Assembly (NCBI GenBank): GCA_041741095.1
Contig: JBGSKQ010000092.1
Location: 1 to 64,000, forward strand
Direction: 5' to 3'
Length of the DNA stretch: 64,000 nt
From: UBA6168 sp041741095
GTDB taxonomy: Bacteria; Bacteroidota; Bacteroidia; Chitinophagales; Saprospiraceae
Below, in pieces: positions 35,928-43,720 of this stretch. The first letter of the stretch is position 1. The number at the start of each line of letters is the position of its first letter. Made by a program: the position numbers and the translations under genes. The notes under the pieces are model-generated. The model worked only from the letters and a program-made list of their open reading frames with translations. It ran no database searches and was not told where the DNA came from.

Positions 35928-37319
35928 CTAATCCTCTTTAAAGGGCATTATCCAAGCCGATTCCTCCCAAAGGCTCCATTCCACTTTGCCTAAATCCACT
36001 TGTGAATCGGTATAGGGCGTCGTCTTCCGCCCGTTCAGGCTGGCCCTGATGACAGCCCTGACCTCCGCATCCGGCACGCCCCGCCGCTGCCATAAGTCCC
36101 TGATATAGTGGGCGAATTGGAGAATCATATCTGGGTGGGTGTAGATTTTTTCGGACTGGCGGTCGCTGAGGTAGTCTTCCGGTTTTACCCTGGTCAGTTC
36201 GCCCGTTGTTGGGTTTTTTACTTCAAAATAGCCATAGCCCCGCTTCGAGCGCAGCATCATGCGCCAGGAAAAACGGTGGCCCTCTTCCGACCAGGCTACC
36301 TCGCTATCGAAATGCCAGTGGCGCAGCGGCATGAGCAGGTGGAAAGTGACAAGGGCAATGAGTGCCAGTTTGACAATATTTTTGGGATAAGCCGGAGGCA
36401 AAAACGCTAGTTTTGGTGAAAATCCAACCGAAGCAAGCGACTGTCCCAATCGCCGCTCCCACCAAGCCTCCACCCGTTCCAGTTTCCTTATTTTTTGTTT
36501 CAAAAAAGCAAAAACACGCCTCGGAAAGTCCGGCGGGAAAAACAGCAAGCTCAAGCTAATGGACAGCCAAGGGAAAATGCCGATTTGGAAAATCAATGTA
36601 TTGGTGAGGTGGAAAAAAAGGATGAAGCCCAAGGCCCAAACCCTTGTGCGCCGGAACATCAGCAGGAAGGGAGCCGAGAGGTCCAACAGCATTCCCGACC
36701 AGGCCATGAAATAGGCCGTGGCCTCCATTTTCCACAGCCAGCCGATGAGAGGCATATTGCCCGAACTACGCAGCCAGGATTTCAGCGGATTGCCATCCAG
36801 CCAGTCCGAATTGATTTTGGCGATGCCGCCGTAAAAATAGACCAAGCCCATCAGAAAAGGCAATATCCACAAGCTCCAGCGCTCAATCTGGTCGCTTTGG
36901 AGGGAAGGTTTGCGCAGCACATCGGCCGACCACTGGCGGTTGGCAGGCAGGAAGACCATGATCCAACTGATCCAGCAAAACAGGTAGCCGTGGTTGAGGT
37001 AGAGCGCTTTTTCCAACAAAAAAATATAGCAAAAGCCTACGGCAAAAACCACCGTTGCCGCCCGGTACCAGCGCCCCAGCACGACCAGCACTGCCGCCGC
37101 CATGACCACGATAAAAAACAGCGACATAAACGGCTCAGGGAAAGGCCGTACCCACTCGAAACCGAAGTATTTGAACTGAAAATTTTCGGGATTGAAGTAG
37201 CCCTTGTAGAGGTGGTAATACGTCCAAACGCCCACCACATCGGCAAAGCCGAGGATGCCGAACATCACCCGGAAAAAAACAAGTGAAGCGATGTCTATGG
37301 GTTTGAAAAGGAAATTCAC
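35928..37319 (-). CDS. HTTM-domain (vitamin K-dependent carboxylase-like) membrane protein
   Basis: A 463-residue membrane protein of the HTTM/VKGC family: several hydrophobic spans in the first 310 residues (for example IASLVFFRVMFGILGFADVV, SLFFIVVMAAAVLVVLG, YLFCWISWIMVFLPA) followed by a soluble C-terminal part with WHFDSEVAWSEEGHRFSWRMML. The eukaryotic relative carboxylates glutamate using vitamin K; the bacterial homologues have uncertain function. The start is GTG at 37319 (MNFLFKPIDIA), which fits the family's N-terminus; no better ATG is available. The upstream 60 bases hold an octamer array. Confidence 0.85.
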   Translation of the reverse strand: MNFLFKPIDIASLVFFRVMFGILGFADVVGVWTYYHLYKGYFNPENFQFKYFGFEWVRPFPEPFMSLFFIVVMAAAVLVVLGRWYRAATVVFAVGFCYIFLLEKALYLNHGYLFCWISWIMVFLPANRQWSADVLRKPSLQSDQIERWSLWILPFLMGLVYFYGGIAKINSDWLDGNPLKSWLRSSGNMPLIGWLWKMEATAYFMAWSGMLLDLSAPFLLMFRRTRVWALGFILFFHLTNTLIFQIGIFPWLSISLSLLFFPPDFPRRVFAFLKQKIRKLERVEAWWERRLGQSLASVGFSPKLAFLPPAYPKNIVKLALIALVTFHLLMPLRHWHFDSEVAWSEEGHRFSWRMMLRSKRGYGYFEVKNPTTGELTRVKPEDYLSDRQSEKIYTHPDMILQFAHYIRDLWQRRGVPDAEVRAVIRASLNGRKTTPYTDSQVDLGKVEWSLWEESAWIMPFKED

Positions 37320-37332
37320 GAGGCGGTTGGGT

Positions 37333-37364
37333 GTGTTTTTGTGTTTCCGTGTTTATGTGTTTGG
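37333..37364. repeat. Octamer tandem repeat (GTGTTT + 2 variable bases)
   Basis: Four adjoining 8-base units each begin GTGTTT; their last two bases are TT, CC, AT and GG in order. The array lies between the HTTM start codon (transcribed leftward) and the stop of the next minus-strand gene. The same octamer forms inverted pairs at 53009-53100 and 60209-60278 and a two-unit copy at 47686. Confidence 0.8.
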
Positions 37365-37382
37365 GATTGGGGGCAAAATAGC

Positions 37383-37865
37383 TCATTCTTCCTGCTTTCG
37401 CAGCAAGGCCGGGTTCTTTTCAAACTGCTGCAGGCGCTCCGCCGTGTAGCCAAACGACGCATGTGGCAACAATTTATTCAAAAACCGGGACACCATTTTC
37501 AGTTTGCGGGCGGGCAGGTCAATGGAGATTTCGCCGCCGTCCTCCAGCATAAAAAACATCGTGCCCCGCTCCCAAAGGTATAGCCCAAATGGCATCACCT
37601 GTGTATTGGAGCAATAGACCCAGACGATGTCCCGGCGCTGCCCGTTCAGGAGTTGCCAGAGGCGCTCGTCCTCCACCTTTGGGCGGCGCAGCAGCTCCCA
37701 GATCAATTTCAGGCCAGTCATCACCGCCAGCAGCCCAAAGGTGGCCAGGATGTTCCTTTTTTTTAAAAACACATACCCAAATAGCGCCCCGCCCACCAGC
37801 AGGAAGACCGCCAAGCACAGCTTCGACCGCCGCTCCAACTGGAGGGCACGCCGCAGGAGGCGCAT
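37383..37865 (-). CDS. Hypothetical two-span membrane protein
   Basis: A 160-residue protein I do not recognise. The ATG at 37865 (MRLLRRALQLERRSK) is chosen because the frame upstream is not protein-like and would overlap the Fic promoter. Two hydrophobic spans close to the N-terminus (LCLAVFLLVGGALFGYVFL and ILATFGLLAVMTGLKLIWEL) are followed by a soluble domain of about 100 residues containing IVWVYCSNTQVMPFGLYLW. The pattern is that of Bacteroidota proteins with a small cytoplasmic domain after a helical hairpin. It may be cotranscribed with the HTTM gene. Function unknown. Confidence 0.7.
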   Translation of the reverse strand: MRLLRRALQLERRSKLCLAVFLLVGGALFGYVFLKKRNILATFGLLAVMTGLKLIWELLRRPKVEDERLWQLLNGQRRDIVWVYCSNTQVMPFGLYLWERGTMFFMLEDGGEISIDLPARKLKMVSRFLNKLLPHASFGYTAERLQQFEKNPALLRKQEE

Positions 37866-37990
37866 GGCGGGGTGGAGGTGGTATGTTTGGTGGAAGTTCA
37901 AGGGTTGGGCTTTGATTAATTTTAAAACAATTTGTGTGAAAATTTGATTTCTATCAGTAACTTTGTGTGAAATTGACGGTTTGGCTGGTT

Positions 37991-37998
37991 TATCTTTG
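37991..37998 (+). promoter_or_regulatory. Candidate -7 element for fic (TATCTTTG)
   Basis: It fits TAnnTTTG and lies 17 bases before the Fic ATG. A second match, TAACTTTG at 37958-37965, lies further upstream, so there may be two start sites. Confidence 0.5.
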
Positions 37999-38015
37999 CC
38001 GCAAGCAAAAGTAAG

Positions 38016-39503
38016 ATGGAAATAAAAGACGTACATGTTTGGAAGCCCGTTGCGTTTACGGAGGAATGGGAGCGGTGCAGTACCGTTCGACTTGACGCCA
38101 TTTTACCATCATGGACGAGGAAGCGCCAAACTTTGAGAGAAGACAGCCGGGAGTACAAGGTTTTTATGGAGCGGCTGAAACGGCAGCATGCCATCGAAAC
38201 GGGCATCGTTGAAAAGCTGTACGACCTCAGCGAAGGTGTCACGGAGACTTTTATCAAAGAAGGTTTCGTGGAATCTTACCTCCAACACGGCGACACGAAT
38301 ATCCCTCCCGGACAATTGATGGCTTATTTGCAGGACAACTTCGACGCCATTGATTTTGTGTTTGATGTGGTGAAAAATGACCGGCCAATTACCATCAGTT
38401 TTATCAAGGAACTACACCAGCTTATCACCAAACACCAGCACACCGCCGAAGGACGTGACCAGTTCGGCACCCGTTTGCAGATACCCCTTTTAAAGGGTGC
38501 ATTTAAAGAAAGGGAAAACAACCCTACCCGTGCAGATGGGACGAGATTTATCTACTGCCCACCCGTGCATGTTGCTTCCGAAATGGACAGCTTAGTTGAA
38601 ATATTGGACGACTTGGAAAAGCATCAGGTAAAGCCATTGCTGATTGCCACTTGGCTGCACCATGCTTTTGTGCAAATCCACCCATTTCAGGATGGCAATG
38701 GTCGCTTGGCGAGGCTGTTGGCGAGTTTGGTTTTGGTGAAAAATGGGTTGTTTCCGTTGACGGTGAAAAGGCATGACAAAAAGCGTTATATTGATGCTTT
38801 GGAATTAGCCGATCAAAATCAGCCACAGGAATTGGTGGATTATTTTGGGGAAATACAGAAACGGAATATTGAGGCGGCGCTGAATTTAACATTAGAGGTT
38901 AAGCTATCAGAAACTTCATTGGTTGAAGTTGCAGATGTACTTATAGAAAAACTTCAAATTAGAAAGCGAAAGGAAGAATTGGCCAAAGCCGAGCAAGAGC
39001 GAATAAATCAGAATCGAAATATTATAATTAGAAATTGTGACGATGCTTTACGAAAAATAAAAGAAGAGCTTTTAGAAAAATTTAAAGATGCAGCTGAATT
39101 TATCTTTCCTACTTTACCGGATATTTCAAAAGATTATATTGAAATTAGAATTGAAGAATATGCTTCTAAATTTGAGTATAAACACAATATCTCAAATCTC
39201 GAAAAAATATTCTTTGCTGTAAAAATATTAAATGACAGACAACAGATTATTTTCTTCCCTATCCATTATTTCGGAATAGGGAATTATACCATTGCCATTG
39301 GTTCTATTTTATTTCAATTTGTTAAAAATGAAAAAGGGAATTATTCTCCCACTCCTTCTTCTTATCAATATTTACTGGAACCATTCACAATATCTATTAA
39401 CAGTGAAACTTCAGTCATAGAAGGTTCATACTCAGAAATAAAAACATACTTACAGAATTGTATTACATTGACCTTAGCCCAAATAGCAAGCGAACTAACC
39501 TAA
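38016..39503 (+). CDS. Fic-domain protein (AMPylase family)
   Basis: A 495-residue Fic protein. The complete active-site motif HPFQDGNGR is at 222-230; Fic enzymes transfer AMP or other phosphate-linked groups to protein hydroxyls. The N-terminal helix region has TGIVEK (62-67), which matches the inhibitory motif [S/T]xxxE[G/N] except for Lys at the last place. After about residue 290 the DNA becomes clearly AT-rich, and the protein turns lysine/asparagine/isoleucine-rich with a coiled-coil-like stretch (ILIEKLQIRKRKEELAKAEQERINQ). The C-terminal module could be a DNA- or target-binding domain acquired separately. Target unknown; could be a toxin-like or regulatory enzyme, but no antitoxin gene is adjacent. 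Confidence 0.9.
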   Translation: MEIKDVHVWKPVAFTEEWERCSTVRLDAILPSWTRKRQTLREDSREYKVFMERLKRQHAIETGIVEKLYDLSEGVTETFIKEGFVESYLQHGDTNIPPGQLMAYLQDNFDAIDFVFDVVKNDRPITISFIKELHQLITKHQHTAEGRDQFGTRLQIPLLKGAFKERENNPTRADGTRFIYCPPVHVASEMDSLVEILDDLEKHQVKPLLIATWLHHAFVQIHPFQDGNGRLARLLASLVLVKNGLFPLTVKRHDKKRYIDALELADQNQPQELVDYFGEIQKRNIEAALNLTLEVKLSETSLVEVADVLIEKLQIRKRKEELAKAEQERINQNRNIIIRNCDDALRKIKEELLEKFKDAAEFIFPTLPDISKDYIEIRIEEYASKFEYKHNISNLEKIFFAVKILNDRQQIIFFPIHYFGIGNYTIAIGSILFQFVKNEKGNYSPTPSSYQYLLEPFTISINSETSVIEGSYSEIKTYLQNCITLTLAQIASELT

Positions 39504-39509
39504 CACCCC

Positions 39510-39543
39510 GTTCATCATTCATCGCTCAGCATTCATCATTAAA
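39510..39543. repeat. Heptamer tandem repeat (TTCATCA type)
   Basis: About four 7-base units related to CATTCAT lie between the Fic stop and the ParE ATG; the third unit (CGCTCAG) is the most diverged. The same heptamer occurs as an inverted array at 43661-43713. Confidence 0.6.
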
Positions 39544-39549
39544 AATAAC

Positions 39550-41472
39550 ATGTCTCAACAGCAAGTAACCTACACCGAAGACAACATCCGCCACCTCGAC
39601 TGGCGGGAACACATCCGTATGCGCCCCGGCATGTACATCGGCAAGCTCGGCGACGGCTCGGCGGCGGACGATGGCATCTATGTGCTCGTCAAAGAGGTCA
39701 TTGACAACTGCATTGACGAATACGTCATGGGCTATGGCAAGCAGATTGACATCAGCGTGAAAGATGGCGTGGTGGAAGTGCGGGACTACGGGCGGGGCAT
39801 CCCGCTCGGCAAGGTCGTGGAGTGCGTCTCGGAGATCAACACGGGCGGTAAGTACGACAGCAAGGCATTCAAAAAGTCCGTTGGCCTTAATGGCGTGGGC
39901 ACGAAAGCGGTAAATGCCCTCTCCAACTACTTCAAGGTGCAGTCTGTGCGGGAGGGCAAGGCGAAGGTGGCCGAGTTCGAGCAAGGCAACATCACGAAAG
40001 ACCACAAGCTGCAAAATATCAGCGACGACAACGGCACGCTCATTACCTTCAAACCGGACGACGGTATTTTCAAAAAATACAGCTTCCGCACGGAATACCT
40101 GGAGCAACAGCTTTGGAACTATGCCTACCTCAATGCTGGCCTGAAAATCAACTTCAACGGCAAAACCTTCCACTCCCGCAAGGGCCTGCTCGATTTGCTG
40201 ACGAACCGGACCCAGGCGGAGACCCTGCGCTATCCCATTATCCATCTGGTGGGCGAGGACATCGAAATCGCCCTGTCGCACGGCAACCACTACGGCGAGC
40301 AGTATTATTCTTTTGTGAACGGCCAAAACACCACGCAGGGCGGCACGCACCTGAATGCCTTCAAAGAGGCCATCGTGAACGTGATGCGGAAGTTTTACAA
40401 CAAAAACTACGATGCCAAGGACATCCGCTCGTCCATCGTGGCCGCCGTGAGCGTCAGGGTGGAAGAGCCTGTTTTTGAATCGCAGACCAAGACCAAACTT
40501 GGCTCGCAGGACATGGGGCCCGAAGGGCCGTCGGTGCGCAAGTTCGTGGGCGATTTTTTGGAAAAAGAACTCGACAACTTCCTGCACAAAAACGAGGAGG
40601 TGGCCAAGGAACTCCAGCGCCGCATCCAGCAGTCGGAGCGGGAGCGCAAGGAGATTGCCGGCATCAAAAAACTGGCGAACGAACGGGCGAAAAAAGCCAA
40701 CCTGCACAACAAAAAGCTGCGTGACTGCCGGGTGCATTTCAACGACCCCGCTAAAAAAACCGCCGAGGATTTGCGCAACAACACGACCATTTTTATCACC
40801 GAGGGCGACTCGGCCAGCGGGAGCATCACCAAGTCGAGGGACGTGGAAACTCAGGCCGTGTTCAGCCTCCGGGGCAAGCCGCTCAACTGTTTTGGCATGA
40901 CCAAAAAAGTGGTCTATCAAAACGAGGAACTGAACCTGTTGCAGCATGCCCTCAATATCGAAAACGACATGGAAGACCTGCGCTACAACCGGGTCGTGAT
41001 CGCTACCGATGCCGACGTGGACGGAATGCACATCCGCCTGCTGCTGCTCACGTTTTTCCTGCAGTTTTTCCCCGATCTGGTGCGCAATGGCCACCTTTAT
41101 ATTTTGCAAACGCCCCTATTTCGGGTGCGTGACAAAAAAATCACCTACTACTGCTACAGCGATGCTGAAAGGCAAAGCGCCATCCGCAAACTGCGGGGCA
41201 AGGCAGAAATCACCCGCTTCAAGGGTTTGGGCGAAATCTCGCCAGGCGAGTTCAAGGATTTTATCAATGAAAATATGCGCCTGGAGCCGGTGGTGTTGCA
41301 GAATGAGACCGATCTGGAAAAACTGCTCGACTATTACATGGGCAAAAACACACCCGACCGCCAGGAATTTATCATCAGCAACCTGCGGGTGGAACTGGAC
41401 GAGGTGGAAGATAAAATTGAAATTGAGGAAGCGATGGAAGGGGTGGAGAAGGATGAGATGGCGCTGGCTTGA
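39550..41472 (+). CDS. parE: DNA topoisomerase IV subunit B
   Basis: A 640-residue type IIA topoisomerase B subunit. The GHKL ATPase region is at the N-terminus (RMRPGMYIGKLGDGSA, VIDNCIDEY, NTGGKYDSKAFKKSVGLNGVGTKAVNAL read in pieces), then the transducer, then TOPRIM with FITEGDSASG, DADVDGMH and RFKGLGE. The TOPRIM and the absence of a GyrB-type insertion, plus the GKLGDGSAADDG start typical of Bacteroidota ParE, support ParE rather than GyrB. It decatenates chromosomes with ParC. The usual downstream parC is not here; a heptamer array and then the opposite-strand methyltransferase follow. Confidence 0.92.
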   Translation: MSQQQVTYTEDNIRHLDWREHIRMRPGMYIGKLGDGSAADDGIYVLVKEVIDNCIDEYVMGYGKQIDISVKDGVVEVRDYGRGIPLGKVVECVSEINTGGKYDSKAFKKSVGLNGVGTKAVNALSNYFKVQSVREGKAKVAEFEQGNITKDHKLQNISDDNGTLITFKPDDGIFKKYSFRTEYLEQQLWNYAYLNAGLKINFNGKTFHSRKGLLDLLTNRTQAETLRYPIIHLVGEDIEIALSHGNHYGEQYYSFVNGQNTTQGGTHLNAFKEAIVNVMRKFYNKNYDAKDIRSSIVAAVSVRVEEPVFESQTKTKLGSQDMGPEGPSVRKFVGDFLEKELDNFLHKNEEVAKELQRRIQQSERERKEIAGIKKLANERAKKANLHNKKLRDCRVHFNDPAKKTAEDLRNNTTIFITEGDSASGSITKSRDVETQAVFSLRGKPLNCFGMTKKVVYQNEELNLLQHALNIENDMEDLRYNRVVIATDADVDGMHIRLLLLTFFLQFFPDLVRNGHLYILQTPLFRVRDKKITYYCYSDAERQSAIRKLRGKAEITRFKGLGEISPGEFKDFINENMRLEPVVLQNETDLEKLLDYYMGKNTPDRQEFIISNLRVELDEVEDKIEIEEAMEGVEKDEMALA

Positions 41473-41486
41473 TGGGGCGGCTTGGG

Positions 41487-41521
41487 AGTCTTCAGTCCAC
41501 AGTCCGCAGTCTTCAGTCGAG
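41487..41521. repeat. Heptamer tandem repeat (AGTC + 3 variable bases)
   Basis: Five adjoining 7-base units all begin AGTC; the three following bases are TTC, CAC, CGC, TTC and GAG. It lies just after the parE stop. Confidence 0.75.
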
Positions 41522-41588
41522 GTTTGCTGAAGGTTAGATGGGTTGACTATTTTCAAATTCAGGGAGAACTGATTATTCTGCCCATTTT

Positions 41589-42518
41589 TCAGCCTTTTGC
41601 CTTGCAGTGCAGCAGTTTCCAGGTGTATGGCTCAAGGCTTAGCTCCTCCACAATTTCAAAACCACCCTTGGCTATTTCTTTTTTTAATTGCTTCAAGGCC
41701 AGCGTTTTATCACAACTGGGTTTTTCATCGGGCAAAATAATTGGGTCGAAAATATAAAGGCTGCCGCCGGATTTCAGCGACTGTTTGATGGAGGCGAGCA
41801 TTTGTTTTTTATGGGAAAAATGGTGGAAGGAATTGCGGATGATCACCTTGTCAACAGCGGCTTTTGGCAGCCCGGTTGATTTCTTTTTGCCAAATACAAA
41901 ATCAAATTTATTGCTGGTTTTTTTGCTTTTGCAGCGATAGGTTTTTGCCGATGCATAAAAAACGGCCGTTTCGCGTAAGTCATTCACAAAAATGTGCAGG
42001 CTGTCGTACACCAAACCCAGCAACAAACTAAAAGTCCCGTTTCCCGCCCCTATCTCCGCCACGGTCATCCCATTTTGTATTTTGTAAACTTCCAGTTCCT
42101 TAAAAAAAGTTGTTTTTGAATCAATTTGGAAGGGTGGATCGGGCAAAAGGACATCACTGTTCAGCAGGTCTATCAAGTCCTTGTTTTTTACAATCGTTTC
42201 AATTGTTTCCTCAGTATATAGGCTTTGCAACCAAGTGTCCATTATTTCCCCCTGCGCCTGTGCCAACATCTTTTCGGTGGACACTCCAAGTAATTCATGG
42301 ATATGTACCACCCTGAACATAAAATGTGTTGAATATTCCTTGTCCGGGCCTTTCCATAAGCTATCCAGGGCTTCCAGTTCAGAGATGGTCTCGCTGCCGA
42401 TGAGTTCGTCACGGTAGTTGACCAATCCCAAAATGGCGGCAGTGCGATCGGTGGTTTGTGTTTGGGAAAAAACCTCAAAGGCAATGATAGAAAGCAGCAG
42501 GGCAATTAATCTTGGCAT
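41589..42518 (-). CDS. Exported class I SAM-dependent methyltransferase-like protein
   Basis: The start at ATG 42518 yields a 309-residue protein with a convincing Sec signal peptide (MPRLIALLLSIIAFEVFSQ). After a 130-residue helical N-terminal region comes a Rossmann methyltransferase domain: motif I VAEIGAGNGTFSLLLG, a later acidic strand end IFVNDL, and VIIRNSFHHFSHKK, SGGSLYIFDPI for motifs IV-V. The catalytic chemistry would need S-adenosylmethionine, which is cytoplasmic, so an exported enzyme is puzzling. Either the signal is not used, or the fold has another job in the periplasm. It is convergent with parE and stands alone. A second exported methyltransferase is encoded at 52248-52964. 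Confidence 0.75.
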   Translation of the reverse strand: MPRLIALLLSIIAFEVFSQTQTTDRTAAILGLVNYRDELIGSETISELEALDSLWKGPDKEYSTHFMFRVVHIHELLGVSTEKMLAQAQGEIMDTWLQSLYTEETIETIVKNKDLIDLLNSDVLLPDPPFQIDSKTTFFKELEVYKIQNGMTVAEIGAGNGTFSLLLGLVYDSLHIFVNDLRETAVFYASAKTYRCKSKKTSNKFDFVFGKKKSTGLPKAAVDKVIIRNSFHHFSHKKQMLASIKQSLKSGGSLYIFDPIILPDEKPSCDKTLALKQLKKEIAKGGFEIVEELSLEPYTWKLLHCKAKG

Positions 42519-42749
42519 GTTGAGATGCAGTGTTTTTGTAAAAAAAATGAATGGCACAAAGCCGTTTCTGAGCGGCAAATTTAAAAACTTCTTTTTCCCT
42601 TCCGGCCAAGCGGCGGGCGGTTTTCTCATTTTCTTTATCTATAAAAAGGGAGCCTCAATAGAATAGCCTGGCTGAAATTCCGTGCCTTCATGCTATCTTA
42701 CCGCCAATCATCCAACACTGACCTTGTTTTGTTGACTAAAAAAAATGAC

Positions 42750-43652
42750 ATGCCCATCCTCCGCTTAGAAAATGTTGTCAAAAACTACGACAAGCACACC
42801 GCCGTTGACCACGTGAGCTTCGATATTCCCAAAGGCACCGTCTTCGGGATGCTCGGCCCGAACGGGGCAGGGAAAACTTCGCTCATCCGCATCATCACCT
42901 CCATCACCAAGGCCGACGAGGGCAGGGTGTGGCTGGACGGCGAGCCGCTCAACGCCCGCCACCCGGAGCAGATTGGCTACATGCCGGAGGAGCGGGGACT
43001 TTATAAAAAAATGAAAGTGGGCGAACAACTCACCTACCTCGCCCGCCTGAAGGGCCTCAGCGCTGCCGACACCAATAAAGAACTCCGCTACTGGTTCGAG
43101 CGCTTCGACATCAAGGACTGGTGGAACAAAAAAGTGGACGAACTCTCAAAAGGGATGCAGCAGAAGGCACAGTTTATCGCCACCGTGCTGCACAAGCCCA
43201 AATTGCTCATCCTGGATGAGCCTTTCAGCGGCCTCGACCCCATCAACTCCAACCTCATCAAGGATGAAATCAGGGAGCTGAACAGCAAGGGCGTCAGCAT
43301 TATTTTTTCTACCCACCGCATGGAGCAAGTGGAGGAAATGTGCGACCATATCGTATTGATTAACAAAGGGAAAAACGTGCTGGAGGGCAAGGTGAAAGAC
43401 ATCCGACAGCAATTCAAGGACAATATTTTTAAAATAGAATATTCTGGCGAATTGCCCGCCGATCTGGCGAACAGTGCCTTTGATTTACACTCAAACACAG
43501 ATCGTGAAATCACCCTTCAAGTGAACGAAAGCGGCGACTCGAACGAGATTCTGCGCTACCTCATACAGCGTGGCGTTCACATCCAATCTTTCAACGAAAT
43601 ATTGCCGACCATCAACGAGATATTCATCAAACGGGTCGGGGAAAGCAATTAA
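42750..43652 (+). CDS. ABC transporter ATP-binding protein (NatA type)
   Basis: A 300-residue ATPase: Walker A GPNGAGKT, Q-loop near EQIGYMPEERGLYKKM, signature LSKGMQQKAQF, Walker B LLILDEPFSGLDP and H-loop IIFSTHRMEQVEEM. The C-terminal 80 residues are an extra regulatory domain as in NatA/exporter ATPases. It sits 68 bases upstream of an ABC-2 type permease, with which it should form an exporter of Na+, drugs or cell-surface material. ATG 42750 (MPILRLENVVK) is preferred to codons further upstream. Confidence 0.92.
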   Translation: MPILRLENVVKNYDKHTAVDHVSFDIPKGTVFGMLGPNGAGKTSLIRIITSITKADEGRVWLDGEPLNARHPEQIGYMPEERGLYKKMKVGEQLTYLARLKGLSAADTNKELRYWFERFDIKDWWNKKVDELSKGMQQKAQFIATVLHKPKLLILDEPFSGLDPINSNLIKDEIRELNSKGVSIIFSTHRMEQVEEMCDHIVLINKGKNVLEGKVKDIRQQFKDNIFKIEYSGELPADLANSAFDLHSNTDREITLQVNESGDSNEILRYLIQRGVHIQSFNEILPTINEIFIKRVGESN

Positions 43653-43653
43653 T

Positions 43654-43713
43654 GAACTATGAATGATGAACGATGAACCGGTTAGCCGTTCATCATTCAT
43701 CACTCATCATTCC
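43654..43713. repeat. Inverted heptamer array (GATGAAC / GTTCATC)
   Basis: About four 7-base units related to GATGAAC are followed by their inverted counterparts (units related to TTCATCA). The inner 12-base arms, at 43661-43672 and 43687-43698, are perfect complements, so it can fold as a hairpin. The array lies between the ATPase stop and the permease start and does not separate the operon by a T-run. Confidence 0.7.
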
Positions 43714-43720
43714 AAAAAGT

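Noticed and set aside
38016..39503. Fic as part of a toxin-antitoxin pair
   Set aside because: No small antitoxin gene precedes or follows; the adjoining genes are an unrelated membrane protein on the other strand and parE.
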